A DNA stretch of 64,000 nt from Streptomyces sp. NBC_00483. GTDB lineage: Bacteria; Actinomycetota; Actinomycetes; Streptomycetales; Streptomycetaceae. The stretch covers positions 6,696,001 through 6,760,000 of the forward strand of contig NZ_CP107880.1 in assembly GCF_036013745.1 (NCBI RefSeq). Reading direction: 5' to 3'. The notes beneath the pieces were generated by a model that saw only the letters and a program-made list of their open reading frames with translations, ran no database searches and was not told where the DNA came from. The translations under genes were made by a program, and so were the position numbers. Positions 1 through 10,166 of this stretch are shown here, one piece after another (position 1 is the stretch's first letter; each line of letters opens with the position of its first letter).

Positions 1-2
1 CC

Positions 3-1841
<1,839 letters not shown>

Positions 1842-1874
1842 CGGACCATTCATGGACGGAACGGGAGTCGCTGG

Positions 1875-4373
1875 GTGACGAGTGTGAACGACGTACGCGC
1901 CGAATCAGAGGATTCCGGACCCAGCGGCTATGCGGCGGCCCGGCTGCGCCTCCTCCAGGGGGAGGCGCGGTCCGGGCCGCCGCGCCGTGCCGCCCTCGCG
2001 GAGTTGACCGACGACTGGCTCGCCGGGCTCTTCGGCAGTGGGGCGGCAGGGGTCTCGCTCGTGGCGGTCGGCGGCTACGGCCGCGGTGAGCTGTCCCCGC
2101 GCAGCGACCTCGACCTGCTCCTGCTGCACGACGGCTCGGCGGACCACGGGGAGGTCGCGGCGCTCGCCGACCGCATCTGGTACCCGGTGTGGGACCTGGG
2201 CCTCGCCCTCGACCACTCCGTCCGTACGCCGGCGGAGGCGCGCAAGACCGCGGGCGACGACCTGAAGGTGCAGCTCGGCCTGCTGGACGCCCGGCACCTC
2301 GCGGGTGACCTCGGGCTCACGGCGGGGCTGCGCACCGCCGTGCTCGCGGACTGGCGCAACCAGGCGCTGCGCCGGCTGCCCGAACTGCGCGAGCTGTGCG
2401 AGGAACGGGCCGAGCGCCAGGGCGAGTTGCAGTTCCTCCTCGAACCCGACCTGAAGGAGGCGCGGGGCGGACTGCGGGACGCCACCGCGCTGCGCGCCGT
2501 CGCCGCCTCATGGCTCGCGGACGCGCCCCGCGAGGGCCTCGCCGACGCGCGGCGCCGGCTCCTCGACGTACGGGACGCCCTGCATCTGGCCACCGGGCGG
2601 GCCACCGACCGGCTCGCGCTCCAGGAGCAGGACCAAGTCGCCGCGGAACTGGGCCTGTTGGATGCCGATACGTTGCTGCGTCAGGTGTACGAGGCCGCGC
2701 GCACGGTGTCGTACGCCAGCGACGTCACCTGGCGTGAGGTGGGCCGGGTGCTCAAGTCCCGGTCCGCCAAGCCGCGTCTGCGGTCCCTGCTCGGCGGCGG
2801 GAAGGCCGCGCCGGTCGAGCGGTCGCCGCTCGCCGAGGGCGTCGTCGAGATGGAGGGGGAGGTGGTGCTCGCCCGCGCCGCCAAGCCCGAGCGCGACCCG
2901 GTCCTGCCGCTCCGCGCCGCCGCCGCTGCCGCCCAGGCGGGCCTGCCGCTCTCCCTGCACGCGGTGCGCCGGATGGCGGCCGCCGCCCGCCCGCTGCCCG
3001 CGCCCTGGCCCGCCGAGGCCCGCGAACAGTTGGTCACGCTGCTCGGCGCGGGGCGTCCGACCATCGAGGTGTGGGAGGCCCTGGAGGCGGAGGGGCTGAT
3101 CACCCGGCTGATCCCGGACTGGGAGCGGGTGCGGTGCCGGCCGCAGCGAAACGCCGTGCACACGTGGACGGTCGACCGGCACCTCGTCGAGACGGCGGTG
3201 CGGGCGTCCGAGTTGACGCGGCGCGTGCACCGGCCCGACCTGCTGCTCGTGGCGGCGCTGCTGCACGACATCGGCAAGGGCTGGCCGGGGGACCACTCGG
3301 TCGCGGGCGAGATCATCGCGCGGGACGTCGCCGCGCGGATCGGCTTCGACCGGGCCGATGTCGCCGTGCTCGCCTCCCTCGTACGGCACCACCTGCTGCT
3401 CATCGAGACCGCCACACGGCGCGACCTGGAGGACCCGGCGACCGTACGGTCCGTCGCGGACGCGGTCGGTTCGACCGGAACGCTCGAACTTCTGCACGCG
3501 CTGACCGAGGCGGACGCGCTGGCCACCGGTCCCGCCGCCTGGTCGTCCTGGCGGGGCTCACTCGTCACCGACCTGGTCAAGCGGGTCTCGGCGGTGCTCG
3601 CGGGGGACGAGCCGGTCGACCCGGACGCCGCAGAGCCGACGGCCGAGCAGGAGCGGCTCGCGGTGGAGGCGCTGCGCACCGGCGGGCCCGTGCTCGCGCT
3701 GCGGGCACAGACGGACGCGGTGCCGACCGAGGGCGACGGGGCCGAGGAACCGGAGCCGCTGGGCGTCGAGTTGGTGATCGCGGTGCCGGAGCAGGACGGG
3801 GTCCTTCCGGCCGTCGCCGGGGTGCTCGCGATGCACCGGCTGACCGTGCGGACGGCGGAGCTGCGGGCGTTGACGCTGCCGGAGGAATTCAGTCAGGGAG
3901 CGGAGCGACTTCCTCCGAAGGGCGGTGGTGGGCGACGGGAGGGAATCGCCCTGCTGCTGGACTGGCGGGTCGCCGCCGAGTACGGCTCGCTGCCGCAGGC
4001 CGCGCGGCTGCGCGCCGATCTCGTACGGGCCCTCGACGGTTCGCTCGACATCGCGGCGCGGCTCGCCGAGCGGGACGCCGCGTATCCGCGCAGGCGCGGG
4101 GTGGTGGCGCCGCCTGCCCGGGTGACGGTGGCCTCGGAGGGCTCGCGGCGGGCGACGGTGATCGAGGTGCGGGCGCACGACGCGCCGGGTCTGCTGCACC
4201 GCATCGGCCGGGCCCTTGAGGCGTCCGGGGTGCGGGTGCGTTCGGCGCATGTGTCGACGCTGGGCGCCAACGCGGTCGACGCGTTCTACGTGGCCGGGGG
4301 CGACGGGGGGCCGCTGCCTTCGCAGGAGGCGGTGTCCGTGGCGCGGGGCGTGGAGGAGGCGCTGCGGGGGTGA
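1875..4373 (+). CDS. glnD: PII nucleotidyltransferase GlnD
   Basis: 832-residue GlnD, the enzyme that modifies and demodifies GlnK in response to nitrogen status. Domain order is typical: a nucleotidyltransferase domain with GGYGRGELSP followed by the catalytic SDLDLL (Asp78 and Asp80), an HD hydrolase domain with LLHDIGKG near residue 465, and two C-terminal ACT domains (roughly 635-725 and 758-830). The start is GTG at 1875 after a weak purine-rich stretch. A 10-bp hairpin terminator follows at 4416-4443. Confidence 0.95.
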   Translation: MTSVNDVRAESEDSGPSGYAAARLRLLQGEARSGPPRRAALAELTDDWLAGLFGSGAAGVSLVAVGGYGRGELSPRSDLDLLLLHDGSADHGEVAALADRIWYPVWDLGLALDHSVRTPAEARKTAGDDLKVQLGLLDARHLAGDLGLTAGLRTAVLADWRNQALRRLPELRELCEERAERQGELQFLLEPDLKEARGGLRDATALRAVAASWLADAPREGLADARRRLLDVRDALHLATGRATDRLALQEQDQVAAELGLLDADTLLRQVYEAARTVSYASDVTWREVGRVLKSRSAKPRLRSLLGGGKAAPVERSPLAEGVVEMEGEVVLARAAKPERDPVLPLRAAAAAAQAGLPLSLHAVRRMAAAARPLPAPWPAEAREQLVTLLGAGRPTIEVWEALEAEGLITRLIPDWERVRCRPQRNAVHTWTVDRHLVETAVRASELTRRVHRPDLLLVAALLHDIGKGWPGDHSVAGEIIARDVAARIGFDRADVAVLASLVRHHLLLIETATRRDLEDPATVRSVADAVGSTGTLELLHALTEADALATGPAAWSSWRGSLVTDLVKRVSAVLAGDEPVDPDAAEPTAEQERLAVEALRTGGPVLALRAQTDAVPTEGDGAEEPEPLGVELVIAVPEQDGVLPAVAGVLAMHRLTVRTAELRALTLPEEFSQGAERLPPKGGGGRREGIALLLDWRVAAEYGSLPQAARLRADLVRALDGSLDIAARLAERDAAYPRRRGVVAPPARVTVASEGSRRATVIEVRAHDAPGLLHRIGRALEASGVRVRSAHVSTLGANAVDAFYVAGGDGGPLPSQEAVSVARGVEEALRG

Positions 4374-4415
4374 TTCCCCGGTGCGCGGGTGAGGGATTGA
4401 GCGGTTGAGCGGGGC

Positions 4416-4443
4416 GGGGCCGGGGTGTGTGAGCCCCGGCCCC
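4416..4443. terminator. Bidirectional terminator, glnD / osmoprotectant operon
   Basis: Perfect 10-bp inverted repeat (GGGGCCGGGG, 8-base loop, CCCCGGCCCC) between two convergent genes. There is no T-run, as is usual in Streptomyces. Confidence 0.7.
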
Positions 4444-4450
4444 TGCCGCG

Positions 4451-5449
4451 TCACTTGCCGATGAAGCCGTTCGTCCGCAGGAAGTACAGCGCGGCCTGAT
4501 CCGCGCTCTTGCCCTCCAGGTCGACCATGCCGTTGAGCTTGATGATGGTCTTCTCGGTGAGCGCGTCACCGAGCTTCTTCGCCAGCTTCGCGAGCTGCGG
4601 GTACTTCTTCGCGGTCTCGTCGCGCACGGTCAGCGCGGCCAGCTCCGTGGTGAAGTGCCCCTTGTCGTCGTCCAGGACCTTGAGATCCAGGGACTTCAGG
4701 CGGGCGTCCGTGGTGAACACCTCGGCGAACTTGCAGGGGCTGCCCTTCGCCACGTTCACGAAGTTCAGCGCGAACGCGTTCTGATAGACCTGCGGCGCGC
4801 CGAACTTGAGCTTGTACGGGCTCTTCTCCAGCGCCCCCAGCTCACGGTCCAGGAACTCCGAGGCTCCGCACAGAGTGGCGTCCTCGGGGTGCTCCTTCGC
4901 CAGCTTCGCCAGGTCGCTGATCGAGTCGACCTTCCCGGCGCGGCCCTTCGCGTCGGAGGCGCGGGCCATCGTGTACTGGTTGCCGAACTTCGCAGGGCCC
5001 AGCCACTTGATCTTGTGCTTCTTCAGGTCCTCGCTCGACGTGGCCCTGAACTGCGCGGCGCTGCCCTGCACGGGTGTGTCGTGCTGCAGGAACTGGGTCC
5101 AGCCGGTGCCGGAGTAGTCCCAGTACATGTCGATGTCGCCGCCCTGCAGCGCGCTGCGGGCGATCGTGGTGCCCTGAAGGCCCGTCTGGTCCTTCGTCTG
5201 CGCCCCTGCGGCCTCGAGCGCGTACTTCGTGATCTTGCCGAGGATCTGCTGCTCGGTGAACTCCTTGGAGCCGACCGCGAAGTGCGCGCCCTTCAGGTCG
5301 ACGTCCTTGGCGATCGAGCCGCCGTCGAGCTGCTTCTGGCTCGCCGTCCGCGGCAGGTTGTCGGAGGAACCGGCGGACGCGCCGGAGCAGCCCGTCAGGG
5401 CCGCGCCGAGCAGAGCGACGCACAGTGCCGCGGCCGGTCCGAATCGCAT
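4451..5449 (-). CDS. Osmoprotectant ABC transporter substrate-binding lipoprotein
   Basis: Periplasmic-type binding protein of the OpuAC/OsmX family for quaternary amines such as glycine betaine or choline. The N-terminus is a lipoprotein signal with lipobox ALTG-C (Cys21). The mature part has VGSKEFTEQQILGK and the YWDYSGTGW segment typical of this family. The start is uncertain: ATG at 5449 is used here; GTG at 5461 and GTG at 5470 (closest to an AAGGGG stretch) are in frame and would lengthen the signal slightly. Last gene of a four-gene operon. The exact ligand cannot be read from sequence; ergothioneine or choline uptake are alternatives known for relatives. Confidence 0.88.
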   Translation of the reverse strand: MRFGPAAALCVALLGAALTGCSGASAGSSDNLPRTASQKQLDGGSIAKDVDLKGAHFAVGSKEFTEQQILGKITKYALEAAGAQTKDQTGLQGTTIARSALQGGDIDMYWDYSGTGWTQFLQHDTPVQGSAAQFRATSSEDLKKHKIKWLGPAKFGNQYTMARASDAKGRAGKVDSISDLAKLAKEHPEDATLCGASEFLDRELGALEKSPYKLKFGAPQVYQNAFALNFVNVAKGSPCKFAEVFTTDARLKSLDLKVLDDDKGHFTTELAALTVRDETAKKYPQLAKLAKKLGDALTEKTIIKLNGMVDLEGKSADQAALYFLRTNGFIGK

Positions 5450-5480
5450 GTGTGTCTTCACTTCTCTCACAGGCCCCTTC

Positions 5481-6272
5481 TCACAGACCGCGCGGGCGCA
5501 GCAGGTTCTCGACGATCCCGGCGACCCAGTCCACGAGCAGCGCGAGGACGGCCACGAGCACACTTCCGGTGATCAGGACCAGGTTCCGGCTGGAGTTGAT
5601 CCCGTTCGAGATCACATCGCCGAGGCCGCCGGCCCCGATGAACGTCGCGAGCGCGACCGTGCCCACCGTGATCACCAGTGCCGTACGGATACCGGCGAGC
5701 ATCACCGGCACCGCGAGCGGCAGTTCGATCCGCCGCAGCACCTCCCACCGGGTCATGCCCATGCCCTGAGCGGACTCCAGGATCGACGGATCGACCTGCT
5801 GGAGGCCCGCGATGGTGTTGCGCAGCACCGGAAGCACCCCGTAGGCGACGAACGCGATCAGCGCGATCTGCGTCACCCCGAGGCTGACGAAGGCCACCGC
5901 GAGCAGCACGATCAGGCCGAGCGAGGGCAGCGCCTGCCCGATGCTGGCGATCGCGAGGACCGGCCCGGCGAGGGGGCGGGCCCAGCGGCGGGTGAGCAGC
6001 ACGCCGAGCGGGATGGCGATCACCAGGATGAAGACCGTGGCGACCGCGGTCAGTTCGAGGTGCGTGAGGGTGCGGCTGAGCAGGTAGTCCGCGTTCAGGC
6101 TGCGCAGCTCGATCTGGTCCTTCTCCTGCCCGGAGACGTACCAGGCGAGGAGCGCGAGGACCACGGCGAGGGCGAGCGGGGTGAGGGCGAGGCGCCACAG
6201 CGGCGGCAGGACACGGGTGCGTTCGGTGGCCTTCGCTGCGGCCGGGAGCTCGTCGACGAGTGCCTGGGTCAC
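5481..6272 (-). CDS. Osmoprotectant ABC transporter permease (second)
   Basis: 263-residue integral membrane permease of the OpuCB/ProW type. Six hydrophobic segments and the EAA-like cytoplasmic loop (ILESAQGMGMTRWEVLRRIELPLAVPVMLAGIR region, residues about 160-190) are visible. The GTG start at 6272 overlaps the stop of the ATPase gene (GTGA), so coupling is likely. It has a longer, charged N-terminus than its partner at 7375-8022, and the two presumably form a heterodimeric channel. Confidence 0.9.
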   Translation of the reverse strand: MTQALVDELPAAAKATERTRVLPPLWRLALTPLALAVVLALLAWYVSGQEKDQIELRSLNADYLLSRTLTHLELTAVATVFILVIAIPLGVLLTRRWARPLAGPVLAIASIGQALPSLGLIVLLAVAFVSLGVTQIALIAFVAYGVLPVLRNTIAGLQQVDPSILESAQGMGMTRWEVLRRIELPLAVPVMLAGIRTALVITVGTVALATFIGAGGLGDVISNGINSSRNLVLITGSVLVAVLALLVDWVAGIVENLLRPRGL

Positions 6273-7378
6273 GGCCGGGCCCCCTGCAGCAGACCGGAGC
6301 CGCCCTCGGCGTGGATCAGCATCCGCAGGGCGTCCAGGGTGACGACCCCGCGGTAGCGGCCCGCGTCGTCCACGACCGTCAGCGCGGACGCGTTCACGGC
6401 GAGCAGCTCGTCGAGCGCGTCGTACAGGCTCGTGCCGGGGCCGAGCGGGGAGATCAGCGGCAGTCGCGCGCCACCGTCCGCGGGCAGCCAGCCGACGGGG
6501 CGGCGGTCCTCGTCCAGGACCACCACGGACTCGCGGTCGCTGTCCATGGCCGCGTCCCGCTGGTCCTCGGCGCTCGCCGATTCGGCGACCGTGGGCCACA
6601 GCGGTACGTCGACGTTCCCGAGCCGGGTCAGCGAGAGGCGGCGGACGGCCGCGCCCGCGCCGATGAAGTTCGTGACGAACTCGCTGGCGGGCTCGGCGAG
6701 GATCTTCTCGGGGGTGTCGTACTGGACGACGTTGCCGTGCTCGGCGAAGACGGCGATCTTGTCGCCCATCTTCACGGCCTCGTCGATGTCGTGGGTGACG
6801 AAGACGATCGTCTTGCGCAGCTTCGACTGGATCTTGAGGAACTCGTTCTGCAGCGCCTCGCGGTTGAGCGGGTCGATGGCGCCGAACGGCTCGTCCATCA
6901 GCATCACCTGCGGGTCGCCGCCGAGCGCGCGGGCGACGCCGACGCGCTGCTGCTGGCCGCCGGAGAGCTGCTTCGGGTAGCGGCCGCGGTACGTGTCCGG
7001 GTCCAGGCCCACCATGTCGAGCAGCTCGTCCACGCGCGCGTGGACGCGCTTCTTGTCCCAGCCGAGCAGGCCGGGCACGGTGGCTATGTTCTGGGCGACC
7101 GTCTGGTGCGGGAAGAGCCCGGACTGCTGGATCGCGTAGCCGATGCGGCGGCGCAGCTCGTGCACCGGGATCTTCGTGACGTCCTCGTCGGCCAGGTGGA
7201 TGCGGCCCGACGTCGGCTCGATCAACCGGTTGATCAGCTTCATCGTGGTGGTCTTGCCGCAGCCGGAGGGCCCGACGAAGACCACGATCTTGCCCTCGGG
7301 GATCTCCAACGTCAGGTCGTCCACGGCCGGACGCTCCTGCCCTGCGTAGGACTTGGTCAGCCGGTCGAGCCGGATCAT
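6269..7378 (-). CDS. Osmoprotectant ABC transporter ATP-binding protein (OpuCA-like)
   Basis: 369-residue ATPase that energises the importer. Walker A GPSGCGKTT, signature LSGGQQQRV and Walker B LMDEPFGAID are intact. The C-terminal third, after about residue 240, looks like a CBS pair, with RESVVVLDEDRRPVGWL and ALTVVDDAGRYRGVVTLD; in OpuA-type transporters this region senses ionic strength or cyclic-di-AMP. ATG start at 7378 overlaps the upstream permease stop (ATGA). Confidence 0.93.
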   Translation of the reverse strand: MIRLDRLTKSYAGQERPAVDDLTLEIPEGKIVVFVGPSGCGKTTTMKLINRLIEPTSGRIHLADEDVTKIPVHELRRRIGYAIQQSGLFPHQTVAQNIATVPGLLGWDKKRVHARVDELLDMVGLDPDTYRGRYPKQLSGGQQQRVGVARALGGDPQVMLMDEPFGAIDPLNREALQNEFLKIQSKLRKTIVFVTHDIDEAVKMGDKIAVFAEHGNVVQYDTPEKILAEPASEFVTNFIGAGAAVRRLSLTRLGNVDVPLWPTVAESASAEDQRDAAMDSDRESVVVLDEDRRPVGWLPADGGARLPLISPLGPGTSLYDALDELLAVNASALTVVDDAGRYRGVVTLDALRMLIHAEGGSGLLQGARP

Positions 7379-8022
7379 CGGGTGACCCCCTTCGGAGTGG
7401 TCAGACGGTTGAGCAGGGCGAAGAGCAGATCGAAGAGCAGCGCGAGGACAACGATGGCGAGCGCGCCCTCGAGGGTCAGATAGACGGCGAACGGGGTGCC
7501 CGCGCTGGCGAGGCCGTCGAGGATGAGCTTGCCGAGGCCAGGACCGTTCACGGCGGCGGCGATCGCGGCGATGCCGAGCAGCATCTGCGTCGCGACCCGC
7601 AGGCCGGTGAGGACCACGGGCCAGGCCAGCGGAAACTCGATGGTGGCGAGCACCTTGAGGCGCGTCATGCCCATCGCGTTCGCCGACTCGATGACGGCCG
7701 GGTCCAACTCGCGCAGACCGACCACCGTGTTACGTATGACGGGGAGCAGCGCGTACAGCGTCAGGGCCACGATCGAGGGGCCCGTGCCCAGGCCGAGCGG
7801 CGTGATGAGCAGGCCGAACAGCGCGTACGACGGGATCGTCAGAAGCAGCCCGGCCGCCCCGAGGACGGCGGCGCGCGGCGCCTTCGTCCGGTACGTCAGG
7901 ATCGCCACCGGCACGCCGATGAGTACCGCGAGGGCCAGCCCTTCGAGGACCAGCAGGATGTGCGCGAGCGTGGCGTCGAGCACGTCGGGCCAGTTGCCCT
8001 GGAAGTAGTCGAAGAAGTTCAC
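7375..8022 (-). CDS. Osmoprotectant ABC transporter permease (first)
   Basis: 215-residue membrane permease, first gene of the operon. Five to six hydrophobic helices and the EAA loop (VIESANAMGMTRLKVLATIEFPLAWPVVL, about residues 115-143) identify it as an OpuCB/OpuCD-type subunit. Start ATG at 8022 (MNFFDYFQG) follows a GGGAGG stretch. Transcription probably starts in the gap between this gene and ffh. Confidence 0.9.
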   Translation of the reverse strand: MNFFDYFQGNWPDVLDATLAHILLVLEGLALAVLIGVPVAILTYRTKAPRAAVLGAAGLLLTIPSYALFGLLITPLGLGTGPSIVALTLYALLPVIRNTVVGLRELDPAVIESANAMGMTRLKVLATIEFPLAWPVVLTGLRVATQMLLGIAAIAAAVNGPGLGKLILDGLASAGTPFAVYLTLEGALAIVVLALLFDLLFALLNRLTTPKGVTR

Positions 8023-8486
8023 GCCGGCCTCCCTTGCGGTGCCGGTGGCCTACGGACCGGCCGGGTCGGCCGGTCCACAGAGGGGGCGGGGGAGGTCATC
8101 GGTGAACTCCTGTTCAGTTCATAGGTGCGTACGGCGGTTCGCCGCACGGCTGCTGGTGGTGGTTCCGGGCACGACCGGGCACGCCCCGGCCCGGGGCGAA
8201 GGAGAGGGGTGGTGTCGAAACCTGAAGGCGCCTACCCAGTCGGGCGGCACTGATGTGCACGGGTTTACGGAACCGCTGGGGCCGTAATTATGGCGAACGT
8301 CCTGGTCACCCACGGGTCACCCAGGGGCGCCTGCGAATGATATGGAGGCGTATGCGCAGTTATTTCGTACGTGGGTGCGACCTGTGGGACGCATCGGGAC
8401 CGGGCCACTGACCACCACGCCGCGGGCGGATACCCTGGAGGGCGACCTGTCCGTAAAGCCACCCGACCTGAGGATTCGCGACCGCC
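8023..8486. other. Divergent intergenic region, osmoprotectant operon / ffh
   Basis: 464 bases without a convincing gene; short open frames here lack coding character. It must hold the promoters of both the importer operon and ffh. Only the ffh promoter could be proposed. Confidence 0.6.
8408..8436 (+). promoter_or_regulatory. Candidate HrdB-type promoter of ffh
   Basis: CTGACC (8408-8413), 17 bases, TACCCT (8431-8436), about 50 bases ahead of the ffh start. It fits the TTGAC-N17/18-TAnnnT vegetative pattern moderately well. Confidence 0.4.
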
Positions 8487-10046
8487 GTGTTCGACACTCT
8501 CTCCGATCGCCTCGCAGCGACATTCAAGAACCTCCGCGGCAAGGGGCGCCTCAGCGAGGCGGACATCGACGCCACGGCGCGCGAGATCCGGATCGCCCTC
8601 CTTGAAGCCGACGTGGCACTGCCCGTCGTCCGCGCATTCATCAAGCAGGTGAAGGAACGGGCCACCGGCGTCGAGGTCTCCCAGGCGCTGAACCCCGCCC
8701 AGCAGGTCATCAAGATCGTCAACGAGGAGCTCGTCGGCATCCTCGGTGGCGAGACCCGCCGGCTGCGCTTCGCCAAGACCGGCCCGACCGTGATCATGCT
8801 CGCGGGTCTGCAGGGTGCGGGTAAGACGACCCTCGCGGGCAAGCTCGGCGCCTGGCTCAAGGGCCAGGGCCACTCCCCGCTGCTCGTCGCCTGTGACCTC
8901 CAGCGCCCGAACGCCGTGAACCAGCTGAGCGTCGTCGCCGAGCGGGCGGGCGTGGGCATCTACGCGCCGGAGCCGGGCAACGGCGTGGGCGACCCGGTCA
9001 AGGTCGCCAAGGACTCCATCGAGCACGCCAAGGCCAAGGTCTACGACGTCGTCGTCGTCGACACCGCGGGCCGCCTCGGCATCGACCAGGAGCTGATGCA
9101 GCAGGCCGCGGACATCCGCGACGCCGTCAGCCCGGACGAGGTCCTCTTCGTCGTCGACGCCATGATCGGTCAGGACGCGGTCAACACGGCCGAGGCCTTC
9201 CGTGACGGCGTCGGCTTCGACGGCGTGGTGCTCTCCAAGCTCGACGGTGACGCCCGCGGTGGTGCGGCCCTGTCGATCGCGCACGTCACCGGCAAGCAGA
9301 TCATGTTCGCCTCCAACGGCGAGAAGCTGGACGACTTCGACGCGTTCCACCCGGACCGCATGGCGTCCCGCATCCTCGGCATGGGCGACATGCTCACGCT
9401 GATCGAGAAGGCCGAGCAGACCTTCTCGCAGCAAGAGGCCGAGAAGATGGCCTCCAAGCTGGCCTCCAAGAAGGGCCAGGACTTCACGCTCGACGACTTC
9501 CTGGCGCAGATGGAGCAGGTCAGGAAGATGGGCTCCATGTCCAAGCTGCTCGGCATGCTGCCGGGCATGGGGCAGATGAAGGACCAGATCGCCAACCTCG
9601 ACGAGCGCGACGTCGACCGCACGGCCGCGATCATCAAGTCGATGACCCCGGGCGAGCGCCAGGAGCCGACGATCATCAACGGCTCGCGCCGCGCCCGTAT
9701 CGCCAAGGGCTCCGGTGTCGAGGTCAGCGCGGTCAAGAACCTGGTCGAGCGGTTCTTCGAGGCCCGCAAGATGATGTCCCGCATGGCCCAGGGCGGCGGC
9801 ATGCCCGGGATGCCGGGCATGCCCGGCTCGGGCGGTGGCCCCGGCAAGCAGAAGAAGCAGCAGAAGAAGGCCAAGGGCAAGCAGCGCTCCGGCAACCCGA
9901 TGAAGCGCAAGCAGCAGGAGCAGGAGGAGGCCGCCCGGCGTGCGGCCGCCGCCGAGGCGGGCGGCGCGCTCGGCCTGCCGGGCGCGGGCCAGCAGGACCC
10001 CAAGGACTTCGAGCTCCCCGACGAGTTCAAGAAGTTCATGGGCTGA
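8487..10046 (+). CDS. ffh: Signal recognition particle protein Ffh
   Basis: 519-residue SRP54 GTPase that binds 4.5S/SRP RNA and targets nascent membrane and secreted proteins to FtsY. The N domain (1-85) is followed by the G domain with GLQGAGKTT near residue 107, DTAGRL and SKLDGDARGG. The methionine-rich M domain begins near 330 and includes GMLPGMGQM and the SRRARIAKGSG RNA-binding stretch. The C-terminus has a Met/Gly/Pro then Lys/Gln-rich tail, longer than in many bacteria but common in actinomycetes. Start is GTG at 8487. The gene stands alone and is followed by a large palindrome. Confidence 0.97.
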   Translation: MFDTLSDRLAATFKNLRGKGRLSEADIDATAREIRIALLEADVALPVVRAFIKQVKERATGVEVSQALNPAQQVIKIVNEELVGILGGETRRLRFAKTGPTVIMLAGLQGAGKTTLAGKLGAWLKGQGHSPLLVACDLQRPNAVNQLSVVAERAGVGIYAPEPGNGVGDPVKVAKDSIEHAKAKVYDVVVVDTAGRLGIDQELMQQAADIRDAVSPDEVLFVVDAMIGQDAVNTAEAFRDGVGFDGVVLSKLDGDARGGAALSIAHVTGKQIMFASNGEKLDDFDAFHPDRMASRILGMGDMLTLIEKAEQTFSQQEAEKMASKLASKKGQDFTLDDFLAQMEQVRKMGSMSKLLGMLPGMGQMKDQIANLDERDVDRTAAIIKSMTPGERQEPTIINGSRRARIAKGSGVEVSAVKNLVERFFEARKMMSRMAQGGGMPGMPGMPGSGGGPGKQKKQQKKAKGKQRSGNPMKRKQQEQEEAARRAAAAEAGGALGLPGAGQQDPKDFELPDEFKKFMG

Positions 10047-10057
10047 GGCCGCGGCTT

Positions 10058-10083
10058 TTTGATTGCGTAATTTGATTGCGTAA
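10058..10083. repeat. 13-bp perfect tandem duplication
   Basis: TTTGATTGCGTAA occurs twice back to back, immediately after ffh. The second copy runs into the terminator palindrome. Confidence 0.85.
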
Positions 10084-10116
10084 GGGGCGCCCACCATGGT
10101 GGGCGCCCCTTACGCA
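10077..10116. terminator. 40-bp perfect palindrome, convergent terminator
   Basis: Every base from 10077 to 10116 pairs with its mirror around an AT centre at 10096/10097, giving a 20-bp stem with essentially no loop. It lies between convergent ffh and yhfW and probably terminates both. As DNA it could also extrude as a cruciform. Confidence 0.8.
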
Positions 10117-10164
10117 TGTCCTTTACGTGGCTACGGAGACATGTCCTTACGCGGCTACGGAGAC
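10116..10164. repeat. Two-copy tandem repeat (25 + 24 bp) at the end of yhfW
   Basis: Copy one 10116-10140 and copy two 10141-10164 differ by one deleted base and one substitution. Both carry GGCTACGGAGAC. The yhfW stop begins three bases later at 10167. Confidence 0.85.
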
Positions 10165-10166
10165 GG

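Noticed and set aside
8119..8313. Possible small minus-strand gene in the gap between the osmoprotectant operon and ffh
   Set aside because: No ribosome site, no recognisable sequence, and codon use unlike neighbouring genes.
8265..10097. 610-residue minus-strand frame opposite ffh
   Set aside because: Leu/Ala/Gly/Asp repeats mirror ffh codons; no independent motif.
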